NCBI GenBank assembly: GCA_030789695.1 | Contig: CM061142.1 | Location: 803,752,817-803,816,816, forward strand | Direction of reading: 5' to 3' | Length of the DNA: 64,000 nucleotides | Source: Scilla litardierei | Lineage: Eukaryota > Streptophyta > Magnoliopsida > Asparagales > Asparagaceae | Part shown: positions 34,723 to 44,523 of the stretch, one piece after another | How positions within the stretch are numbered: position 1 is the first letter of the stretch | Layout of the letters: each line of letters opens with the position of its first letter | Translations under genes and position numbers: made by a program | The notes under the pieces: model-generated | The model's input: the letters and a program-made list of their open reading frames with translations, nothing else | The model's database searches: none | Told to the model about the DNA's origin: nothing

Positions 34723-37628
34723 TGTCATCCCAGACTACATATACTTACATACACACACTACATAGCTATATTTACACCACCCTACACACATACCACAAAC
34801 ACACACAACCTAATCTCAATATACAAGCATATACCATTACACAAACATATACACAATATTCTATACATGCCCTACTACATACACCACTATATACAACCAC
34901 TAGACATAGATCACCCCTTCACATATATATACATATCAATATGCATACAATGTATCATATGCATCCAAATACTTACATCTCCATTCATACATCACATATT
35001 CATCCATATATTCCAATCCACACATACGACCATTCTTCTTAGTATTCACTCAAGTATTCAAGTATTCAAACATGTACAATCCAATAAATATAATACACAC
35101 ATCCTAGTATTTCCCACTTAGGGGCATTATAATCTACACACCTTAAAATAAAGTCCGTCATCAGACTTTCTAATCTAAGGACCAGGCCTGGGGATGGATG
35201 TGTCTATACACTAAGGGTCACCCGACCCCATATAGACACACACTCGAACATCCAAATAGATACCCATCTACAACTGCTATATCTATTATATCTTCAACTG
35301 CTATATCTACAACCACTACATGCCAATACATATGTATCATATATACGTACACATACACCACTTAAAACAATATACACATGCACTACATCCCAAAGACACG
35401 AGATACCTATACTTCCAAGTATCCATGTGTAGACCTAAATATAGCTTAGCTAAACACATACCGCTACATCTAAGTCTATACATCTAAACACGAGACACAT
35501 GTATAAACATCCATGCATATAAGTTTCATACACATACGCGTACACTTGGGCATCCACACATATAATAATACATAACTAACATATTATTAACTAAAAATAA
35601 TTTATAATAACTTAATCATAAATATAAAACTACTTTATACATTAATAACTTAAACTAATATATAATTTTAAACATATAAACTAACAACTCATATAACTTA
35701 AAACGTATAAAATTACTCTTACCTCACTATTTCTCAATATTTTCAAAGATTTATTTAGAGCAAAATATATATCGAAATTCTTCCAACAAGGGGTCAAACT
35801 GACTGTCTCATCTAGTATTACAACATATATTTTTCTCGCACTATAGTGTACGTGAAAATTTTAAGATATAAATTTGCAAAGGAAATTTACAATAATAGGT
35901 TTTATCTTTGAAAATTTACAGCGGGAAATATACTTGCCTTTTGACAATGGAACTAGCGCCAATGCGTCTGTTTCATCGAACTGGTCTGGCTCTGCATTTG
36001 TATTTTTCTGAAGCCTATACAATTTATAATGAATTTAATACGAATCAACCTTTAATATATATAATAACTATTCATAACTCGTGCCTGCGGGCACGGTTCA
36101 AGATTTTTTCCGCAAAATCTTTGTTCCCCAAAAAATTATTTACACAGCCAAAATTTAAAAGAACAACAAATTAGCGTAAAAATATTTAGCGGCATGTGCG
36201 CCTTCGGCATGGGCGCCTTCGACGAGGAACAACAAATTCGGTGCAACAACAAATTCAACGTATGCGCTTTTGGCGCGGAACAATAAATTAGCGTAAAAGC
36301 GGGCGCCTTCGGCGCAAGAAATTATTCTCATCTTGTTGCCCAATGCGTCGAAGAGACGGTGGACCCCATGTCGAGTGAGAGATCATTCGATCTGCACATC
36401 ATTCGATCTGCAGCATTAAGTGCAAGTTAATGTTTTTTCCTCAATGCATTAATTGCATTATGCTATTCCCTAGAAACTTTCATTCCCCAAAAATTTTCAT
36501 TTCCCTAGAAATGTTTTTCCCTCCAAAACTATCCACAAAATCTCATCTCAATCATTCATTCCTCAATATTAAATCTCAGCCGTTCTTCTATCAACCTTTT
36601 TGTCCTAGTCAGCCCTAGAATTCAAAAAAGTCATCAAATGTAATATAGATATATACATATCTCGTATATATGTATAAAAGTACGTTACTGTGCATTTCTA
36701 CATACATTTCACGTTTTACTGTGCGTGCGCGGTGGTTCCTCGCGTTCGTGGAGTCACAGATGGCGACTGAGCCGGCGGGGAGGCGACGGAGGTGGCGGGG
36801 GACTCGGGGAGGTCGGCGACATCGCGGTGGTGACAGAGCGGTGCTCGAGGCGGAAGAGACATGGCGGCCACGTGGGCGAAGGCTGCTGCTGCTGTCGTGG
36901 GTCTCGGCGGGCTGTGCAGCTGTCGCGGGCGTAGCCATCGATGTTCGATGTCGTCGGGGAGGTGGGGGAGGTGGCGAGAGGTCGAGGGTTCAGCGTGTTG
37001 AGGTGCCGATGGCGGTGCGGATCTCTGGCAACGCGGAAGGAGGGGGGCGCTGCTCGAGGTGCTGTCGTCGGGTTCGTTGGGGGGCTTGCTCTGTAGGGCA
37101 GCGCTCACCGTGGTCGCGACATCGTCTGTGGCCACACGGGCTTCGACGGAAGGAACACAAGCAGAGGGAGCGGGTTTTGCCATGGGTTGGGGCTGCCGTT
37201 GCATGGAGAGAGGAGTTATTATATATATGTTTAATAGTATTTTAAATTTAATAAGAATATTTATACAATAATAAATGTGGTAATAATTTTGGTGGGATGA
37301 GATCCGAAATGTCGGATCTCACCCAACTTAAGCGGCTCATTAAGAGGTGGTTAGGGTTAAATAGTAATAGTAATAAGTAATTAGTGATTGTAATTAGTAA
37401 AACAATGAAACACTATTATTTTAATATTAAAATATCGTTTTTCGCATACGACTCTGAAAAATTCCCAATCAATTACCACGGGTTCGTATCGTCGCAAGGA
37501 TCATGAATACGACGTCCATTTTAGAGTTTGAGCTAGAAAAATAGAAAAAAATTCATTTACTAATTTATGAAATCGTCTGAAATCATCTTGTTACGGAAAT
37601 ACAAGCACAACGAAAACATGTCGTTACA
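34723..37628 (-). mobile_element. LTR of family H, minus strand
   Basis: Runs from TGTCATCCC to GTCGTTACA. It is an inverted, diverged relative of the solo LTR starting at 37879: the bases at 37270-37600 match the reverse complement of about 38200-38500, and the G-rich block 36735-37205 mirrors the C-rich block 38640-39500. No clear TSD (AACTA left, ACTGA right). The first 400 bp are an ACATAC-rich low-complexity tract that gives false reading frames. Confidence 0.55.
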
Positions 37629-37878
37629 ACTGAGGAGATTATAGGATGGGGAGGTGGGGCTTGGGAGGTCGGAGGAGGGGGAGGATGGCCGGGGAGGTTA
37701 GAGTATGACGACGCCGTTCGCTCTGAGTGAAAGTGTAAGGGTGGGTGGGGCAGTCAGGAGAGGGGGAGGGGGGCTAGGGAGGTTAGCCCCAGGGGGTGGT
37801 GGTTGGGCGAAAGAGGGGGCGACAAAAGAGGAAGAGGGTTGTTAAAGAGGTCGGCAGAGGGGTAGTGGAAGGGGCTGG
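37629..37878. other. G-rich spacer between two family H LTRs
   Basis: 250 bp, strongly purine-rich on the plus strand (GGGGAGG repeats). It continues at 51250 beyond the solo LTR, so the solo LTR was inserted into it. No gene. Confidence 0.5.
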
Positions 37879-38639
37879 TGTAACGGTCTGTTTTCATTAA
37901 CACAACTATTTACGTATTTAATCTATTTTCAATCTATTTTAAACTATTTTACAATTGTTTGTCAGAAGTTTTATGATTTCAAAAAAATTTTATAAAAATA
38001 TTTTGAAGTATCAGACTAGTTATGGAGTATTTTAGTAAATTCGGGTTTCATCGAATACATCTAAATAATTTGATAAAAAATCATTACTGTTTTGGCTTAA
38101 TGAATTAATTTTCTATACAAACATCAAATGTTTTCAAACTTCTACAGTATCATTCTATGATCATTTAGGGCTCCCCATATTAATTTCGTAATTTTTCGAA
38201 GTCAAACCAATAGAGAACCCACAAACCCGCTTCCTAAACGTTTTGGCCTAAAACTGGTATCCCCATAACTCAAACCCTGAATCAGACTTCGTATTCGCGA
38301 TTCTCGTGACGATACGAACCCGTGGGTATGTTTTCGTAATTTTTCGGACACGTTTACTAGTAGGGGCAAAATCGTAATTTAGGTTTTGTATTTCACTAAT
38401 TACTTTCACTAATGGAGTTTTACTTATTACTAATTAACCTTAGTTAACCCTAATTAACCCTTCCCAAGTTTTAAATGTGGTTACACGTTTATCTCCTTCA
38501 CCCGTCAGATTCATCCCCCTAACCCTCTTTTGTCAACACCCACCCCACCTAATCTTATTAATTGTTGTTGATTACTTAACATATTTAATTATTTAATTTA
38601 ACTATAAATTATTCCCTAAACCCCCCCACTCTCTCACCC

Positions 38640-39500
38640 AGGCTATCAACCCCGAACCCCGTTCAAACCCTCTCTCTCTCTCTCTCTCTCCCCCCTCTCT
38701 CTTTCCGTTCACGGCCTCCACCTCCACACACCGCCGGCAAGCCCACAACCCCCGCCTATCCTCTCATCTTCAACCTCCCCTCCGAGAGCTCGCTGTTCCA
38801 ACCCTTCGCCGTCACCGCTCGGAGCCCCGTCCGCGTCCCCAAGCTCCTCCTCCGTCGCTCAAAACAACCCACGCTCGACGAGCTTCACCCCCGCTCCGCC
38901 ACCGCCCACCTCGCCCAGTGCTCCATACGCATTCGACGCTCCGCTCTGACAGAACGCCGACCACCCCCCGCATCCGCTGTCAACCCCTCGCTACACGCCG
39001 CCCGCAGAGCCACAGACCCCCGCACGCCGTGCCATCGACGCTGCTCCTTCGCCACCCGACTCGCCGTTGGAACTCGCCCCGCCTCCCGCTCCTCCGAGAG
39101 CTGCACTCACGACGTCCCACCGCCTGCTCCAGCCTCCACCACCACCGAGAAGCCCAACACCCAAGGCCCACATTGCCGCTACGCTTTCTGCTTTCTGCTC
39201 GCCGCCGTTATCCGTCGCATGCACGAAGACCCGCTCGCCCCTCGCTTCCCCGCGAGAACACACCGACACCCCGCAGCACAGCGTCGCCGCCTCGACACCC
39301 TCCTCCGCCGCGACAGCGCCCCTCCGGCGCTTTCCATTACAGCAACGACGCACCCCACGCTGCTCGCCGCCGTTAGTCGACCGCCACCGCACAGTCTGAC
39401 CTCGTGTCGCCGTTGCCATCACCTCGCCGCCGCCAGCATCCCGTGCCACCACCACCGTCCGGTCGATGCCGCCGTCGACGAGCCCACACAGCCCCCCCCA
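38640..39500. other. C-rich block in family H LTR, no supported gene
   Basis: 86% of this looks codon-like only because it is GC-rich. Frames of 110-196 codons exist on both strands, rich in Pro/Arg/His or Gly/Arg, with no recognisable domain. The mirrored block at 36735-37205 shows the same pattern without conserved frames. A captured host 5' UTR fragment is possible but unproven. Confidence 0.35.
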
Positions 39501-40978
39501 TCGTCGACTGCATGCAATGTAAAACAAACAAAAGTAAGGGTATTTTATAAACGTATTTTCATACGAATATACTGTATACACGTATTTTAAAGTATTTTGG
39601 AAATTAAATAATATGGGTTTACTAGTTTAAAATTGATAATAAATATATACAGGTCAGAAAATATGAGACCAGCTCCAGAAAATCAGAAATGACATTCTGG
39701 ACCCAATGGCGCTGGTTTCATCTCAATCAGATGCTTAGATTTTTCGCAATAATTTTTTAACTCTAAAACATAAATACGTAAAATTCTTTTAAAAATGTGT
39801 AACTCTTTATTTTCACGTACACTGTGATAAAAATATATGTTATAGCACTCTTCGGGACGGTCATTTTGACAGCTCATTTGCAACTTTCCGATGCAGATTG
39901 CATCCAGAATAAATTGTTGAATAATTATGTTACTTAATTAAAGATAGTTTTTAAATTGATTTTTAAGCTTTTAAAAATTATAAAAATTAACATAAGCTTC
40001 TGAAAAATATTTTCTCCTACTGTAAAATTATTTTTATCATATCTAGCATATATAAAAATTTAGAATGTTTTTCGACAACGTTTCAATGGGGTTAAAAATC
40101 AAAACGATCAGTTAATTAAATAGAAAATGAGTGTATTTATTAACTGAGTATTCTGGTGGTGCAGGTGCAAATTCTTGTGCACCAGCTTTCGTGGAAGCCC
40201 GAGATCTAATCTCGGCTTGCTACGACGGCCTCGAAGATAGTAAGTCACGACTAATTCTAAAATTAGAAAAGTAGATAAGTGTAACCATATGAACTTAGAA
40301 CACCACTATAGCCTCTGAACGGCTACTTGACTTGATCCGAACTAGAAACCTAATCTAATAGAAAAGTAATCAACTACAGATTACTTTGCCAACTTTCAAC
40401 TTTGGTGGTTGTAGCCCACAATCATCAACTTGGGTAAATTGTGTGCTAAACAATACAGACACACCGAATGTTGGACTTGTCTTTATCCTCACTTCGCTTG
40501 GCCAGCTTCCTTTAAAAAGAGTTTCTAACTCTCTGGATTTCAATAGAAAAGTCAACCAGTTGTCTTGGTTTGACTAGCATCATGTGGAACATCATATGGA
40601 ATATCTTGTGGAACATCCCATATAAAACATGTATATAGAACACTTAACACTTCACTGAGGTTTTTGGGGTAGCTCATAGTCTGAGAGTGTAACTACTGCT
40701 TTTCATGTATCTGGATTTAATATAATATAATATATGTTTTGGTGGATTTTCTCCTCATGTGTGGTTTTCGTCTCCGTAGTTTTCATTTTCGATCGATTCG
40801 TCGTATTTTCTCGTTTCTTCCTTAGGAATTGTCGATTTCGAAGTATGTCACTCGTGACGGACTTCATAACGGTCGTATCTAACTATTAGATCAAGCCTAG
40901 GAGTCTTAGGGATCGATCCCGGGGCCCCGCGCTCCGTATCGGAACTTTTCTGTGCTCATTAGCCGGTGTAAGAAGGGC

Positions 40979-41380
40979 CACCGACCGACTAGATGACGAT
41001 CCAGTCGGTCGGCAATCCTTCTTGGACCGACTAGTTAGCTTTCTAAATTTCTCAGGAGTTACTGTTTATCGTTAGTCGGTCTAAGAACGTTGGTTGACCG
41101 ACTAGGTTGCAAACTAGTCGGTCAGCAATGCTTCTTGAACCGACTAACTTATCATCTTATTTTTGTATCAGCTACTGTTTACTCTTAGTCGGTCTAAGAA
41201 CGTTCATCGACCGACTAGATCCTAAACTAGTCGGTCAGTACTTGTTCATGGACCGACTAACTCTAGAATCCTATTTTCGTTCAGGAGTTACTGTTTGCAC
41301 TTAGTCGGTCTGCGTTGATCGACCGACCGACTAGTTGCCAAACTAGTCGGTCAGTGGTTGCTCTTTGACCGACTAACTAG
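40979..41380. repeat. GACCGACTAG / CTAGTCGGTC cluster, 5' LTR
   Basis: About 14 half-sites AGTCGGTC or GACCGACT in alternating orientation, arranged in four to five loose units of 80-90 bp. It ends 40 bp upstream of the TATA-like box. The same cluster is at 48255-48656 in the 3' LTR. Confidence 0.88.
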
Positions 41381-41418
41381 TGTTAAAACCCTAATTTCTG
41401 GGCAGCCGCCAGCCCAAC

Positions 41419-41430
41419 CTATTTAAACCC
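41419..41430 (+). promoter_or_regulatory. LTR TATA-like box
   Basis: CTATTTAAACCC followed by CT-rich leader sequence with introns-free AACCCTAA and CTTCTTCTT tracts; the copy in the 3' LTR is at 48695-48706. Confidence 0.6.
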
Positions 41431-42450
41431 AACCCAAACGACTTCTTCTTCTCCAACACGACCCAAAACCCTAAAATCCTCCCCCTTCAGCCCCCATCTT
41501 CCTCCAAGCTTCATTTCTTCATTCCAAGCCTCAAATCCATCATCCAAACCATCCATCCACTCTTTCTACCTCTCATCTTCCCCAAAATCTCACCCTCATC
41601 CATCAAAATCCCCAAATCCCCCAAAACCCTAGTTTCCCCAAACTTCTCCATTTGCTTCCAGATCTGATCCTAGGGTTCCCCGGAGTGTTTCTTCCGCCTC
41701 CTCTCGGTAAGAAATCGATCTACCGTTGTTTTCATATCATATTGTAATTTTTATGAAACCCTAATAAAATACTTGTGTTTTGATGATTGTTCCCCATAAC
41801 AGCGATTCCACGTAGGCTAGCATCCGCGGAAACGAACTTTCGTAACCGTCATCCCCGGTGATAGGCAAGTGAAACTTGCATCTCTTGATTTGGGCCATGT
41901 CTTAGGCCATTTACCATGCTTTAGCGTAAAAGAGACTAAACGGTGAAAGGATAGCCGTTTAGACGCCTTTGATCTAGCTTGACAACGAAGCTTGGTCCGT
42001 CACCCCCATCATGCTCATATGTCACGTTTACTTTAAATTATCGGTACGCGAATATGTTCATATCGTTGCATTTTGCCTGTCACGTTTAAATTCCATTAAC
42101 GGTACGCAATTATCTGTTCATGGCATTGCATAGTGATTATTTATCGTGATTGCGTAGCACACGCTACAATCCCATGTTTCCTGGCTCGTGTTCCAGAAGC
42201 GAGCCCTGTAGTTGCTAACCCCAATGCTCGGATGTCAACACACACTTATTTTCCTGGCTCGTGACCAGAAGCGAGCATAATGAGTTGGAAACCCCAACGC
42301 TCGTCACATGTGGGTGGGGTAAGAGATAAGCGGACTGAGCCCGAGTTGGCTTGATCAGCCACTCCGGCCAGCAGGTGAAATCTCTAGTGTTTAAGTGATT
42401 GATAGTGATAGAGATAAACGAGCCGGCCAGCAAGTGGACTCTCTATGCAC

Positions 42451-42519
42451 TAAGTGTTAAGTGTTAAGTGTTAAGTGATAAGTGATAAGTGATAAGTGTT
42501 AAATGTTAAGTAATCAGTG
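42451..42519. repeat. TAAGTGT/TAAGTGA heptamer repeat
   Basis: Nine or so tandem heptamers, AAGTGTT then AAGTGAT then AAGTGTT. It is identical in the 3' LTR at 49727-49795, so it predates this insertion. Confidence 0.85.
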
Positions 42520-43154
42520 ATTTGGTAGCTTTTGCTACATCGTGCGTGCTTGCCTCTCTTTTAAACTGTTGCATCATATTCAACTGCCATGCCATCGTTT
42601 AACATTTAAATGCTAGGTTGTTAGTCACTTTCAGTTTCCTTGCCCAAGTCTTTTTAGACTTGCTGACATGTGCCCCTTTCTCTTTTGGGTGACGCATGTT
42701 AGACCTTGAGCCTGAGTTGCTCGCTGAGGGTGAGGTGTTTGCGGACGCCGAGCTTGCGCCCGTGTTGGACGGGGAGTATGTGGACACTGGGGACCAGTCC
42801 TAGTGTCTTCGTGGTGTTTTACTTTTGTTAGACAGTTGTTTTATTGTCGGTGCGTAGCACCTTTACTCTGTTATGTCGTTGCTTTCGTTTGGCCTTGTTC
42901 TGGGCCTTTAGACTCTTTCTTTTAGCCTGGTGGCTTTTCTGTGATGTTGGATATTTTGTGGACAAACTTTGGGATTGGTATTTCATATCCGTCTCATACT
43001 ATTATTATTGTTGTTGTTGTTTCGATTGCAATTACAGGGACCTGCTTATACTAAATTGACGCTTATCGGGTTTGGGGCTTCACCGCTCCACTCCCGTGCG
43101 GACCTTTTCACGTCTCGCCTCCATTTTAGGGAAGCGGGTCGTGACAGGTTTTAG

Positions 43155-43171
43155 TGGTGGCCCATGCAGGT
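43155..43171 (+). promoter_or_regulatory. PBS matching plant tRNA-Ile(AAU)
   Basis: TGGTGGCCCATGCAGGT, 8 bases after the LTR, is complementary to the 3' end (CCTGCATGGGCCACCA) of plant tRNA-Ile as I remember it. The usual TGGTATCAGAGC iMet site is absent. Confidence 0.75.
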
Positions 43172-43287
43172 CGTTCTGTAACTGTAATTATCGGGATAAC
43201 GATAATAATACAAGATTGTCCAACAAATAAGTTCGACATCTGAGCCCTAAGCTATGAGTCTAATTGTTTCGTTTTCTGCGTCATTAG

Positions 43288-44416
43288 ATGGCAGGAAGGC
43301 AAATCACCCGTGGTGGTGGTAGTGGTGCGCCCCCTCATGACGAGGAGCCTGATCGGGAGCCCACTAATGGAGAGATGATGCGGATGATGTTGTAGATGAT
43401 GCAAGTTCAGCAGGGTGTGCTCCTGCAGGTACAGAATGCTCCGGTGACTCGAGCTGCTCGGGTGGTGGAAGCCCCTCGCCCTGAGCCCGGGGCGAAGCAG
43501 TTCCGAGAGCTGGGTCCTGCGTATTTTGATGGAACCGAAGGTCCACTAGCTGCTGATGAATGGATGAGGAATATCGAGGACAATCTGAAGATGTCCAAGG
43601 TCAACGAAGTTAGTTGGGTTGACTTGGCGAAGCGCCAGCTAAAGGATAACGACAGGAATTGGTGTGATGCTGAAGAGAAGATGTTGGTGGAGCCGATCGT
43701 CTGGGCTACCTTCAAGGCCAGATTTGATGGTGAGTTCTTCCCGAAGGCTGCCAGGGAAGAGATGCTGCAGCGTTTTATCGATCTGAAGCAAGGGAGCTCG
43801 TCGGTGGACCATTACCACCAGGAGTTCATGAGGCTGAGTCGGTTTGCGCCGAAGATGGTGCAGGACGCTGAGGAGAGAGCTCAGAGGTTCCTGCAGGGGC
43901 TTGCTTCGGAGCTCCAGAGTTTTGTGACCTCTTCTGACCGGGAGTCATATCAGAAGGTTCTGGTAGCAGCCAAGAGACAGGAGCTGCTCGTGAACCAGAG
44001 GAAGGGGTCTGTAGTTGGTGCGGGGAGGAGGCCTGTGGAGCAGGCGAGAGCTGTGGTTAGGTCTGGATTCAGGCCGAACCAGCCTGTTCAGTTTAAGAGG
44101 CCAGGAGGGCCTGTTCGGAGGACTTGCCATTTCTGTGGTAAGGAGGGCCATATCAAGGAATCATGTAGGAAGTTCTTGGGGCAATGTATTATCTGTGGAG
44201 ATCCTGCCCATGCTATCCGAGAGTGCCCGAGGTTGAGGCAACCTTGGAGGACACCTATTGCTGCCCCGCCGTTGCAGCAGAGAGCCCCGGTGCCCGCTGG
44301 TCGTGGGGTGCCCCTCATTCCGCAGAAGCAGGCTTTTCAGCAGGCCGCTCCGCCGAGGAGGCAGGCATTTCTGATGACTGAGGAGGAGGTTTTGGCCATG
44401 GATGAGGTCATTGCAG
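43288..44416 (+). CDS. gag: Gag of Tekay-like element (one premature TAG)
   Basis: The likely start is ATG 43288 (MAGRQITRGGG). Codon 36 is TAG (43393-43395), followed at once by ATG ATG, from which an uninterrupted frame runs through 44448. The structural role is the virus-like particle core. The retrotransposon gag domain spans about residues 60-215 (FDGTEGPLAADEW, then QRFIDLKQGSSSVDHY). A basic linker and two CCHC knuckles follow, CHFCGKEGHIKESC and CIICGDPAHAIREC. The exon ends with G 44416 at a GTAACT donor; unspliced reading would stop at 44448. The frame joins pol through the intron 44417-44523. The TAG could be a CAG to TAG change; re-initiation at the following ATGs is possible but unproven. 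Confidence 0.85.
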
Positions 44417-44523
44417 GTAACTTTCGATCTAGATTGTTCCTTCCTTAATTGATTGTTAAATTATGTGAATGCTTGTGTATGGTGTTGCTAGAGTAAGATT
44501 TGATTGATTAGACTGTTTGTTAG
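44417..44523 (+). other. putative spliceosomal intron between gag and protease
   Basis: GTAACT...TTGTTAG, 107 bp, not a multiple of three and containing stops. Removing it joins GAG to protease in frame (phase 1, Gly codon), giving a junction of the type seen in uninterrupted Tekay polyproteins, where MDEVIAG is followed directly by the strand leading to DSGAS. Confidence 0.7.

Larger units (their letters stand above)
40688..43146 (+). mobile_element. 5' LTR of Tekay-like element
   Basis: TGTAACTACTGC...GGGTCGTGACA. It carries a GACCGACTAG/CTAGTCGGTC cluster (40979-41380), a TATA-like box CTATTTAAACCC (41419-41430) and a heptamer repeat (42451-42519). Confidence 0.93.

Noticed and set aside
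34722..35121. Thr/His/Tyr/Ile-rich frames of 84-106 codons
   Set aside because: The sequence is an ACATAC-type low-complexity tract; the frames reflect composition.
36670..37245. 191- and 162-codon opposed frames as a host gene
   Set aside because: They lie within the G-rich block of a family H LTR, are open on both strands and are not preserved in the mirrored C-rich block.
34718..37633. Target-site duplication for the minus-strand family H LTR
   Set aside because: The flanks AACTA and ACTGA do not match at five bases; the boundary or the insertion history is unclear.
42599..43154. Small frames within the Tekay-like LTR (also 49875-50499)
   Set aside because: They recur in both LTRs by duplication, are under 90 codons, lie on both strands and match no LTR-encoded protein.
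43393..43395. TAG in gag as programmed readthrough
   Set aside because: No flanking readthrough context was recognised, and a simple CAG to TAG mutation explains it; kept only as a stop.
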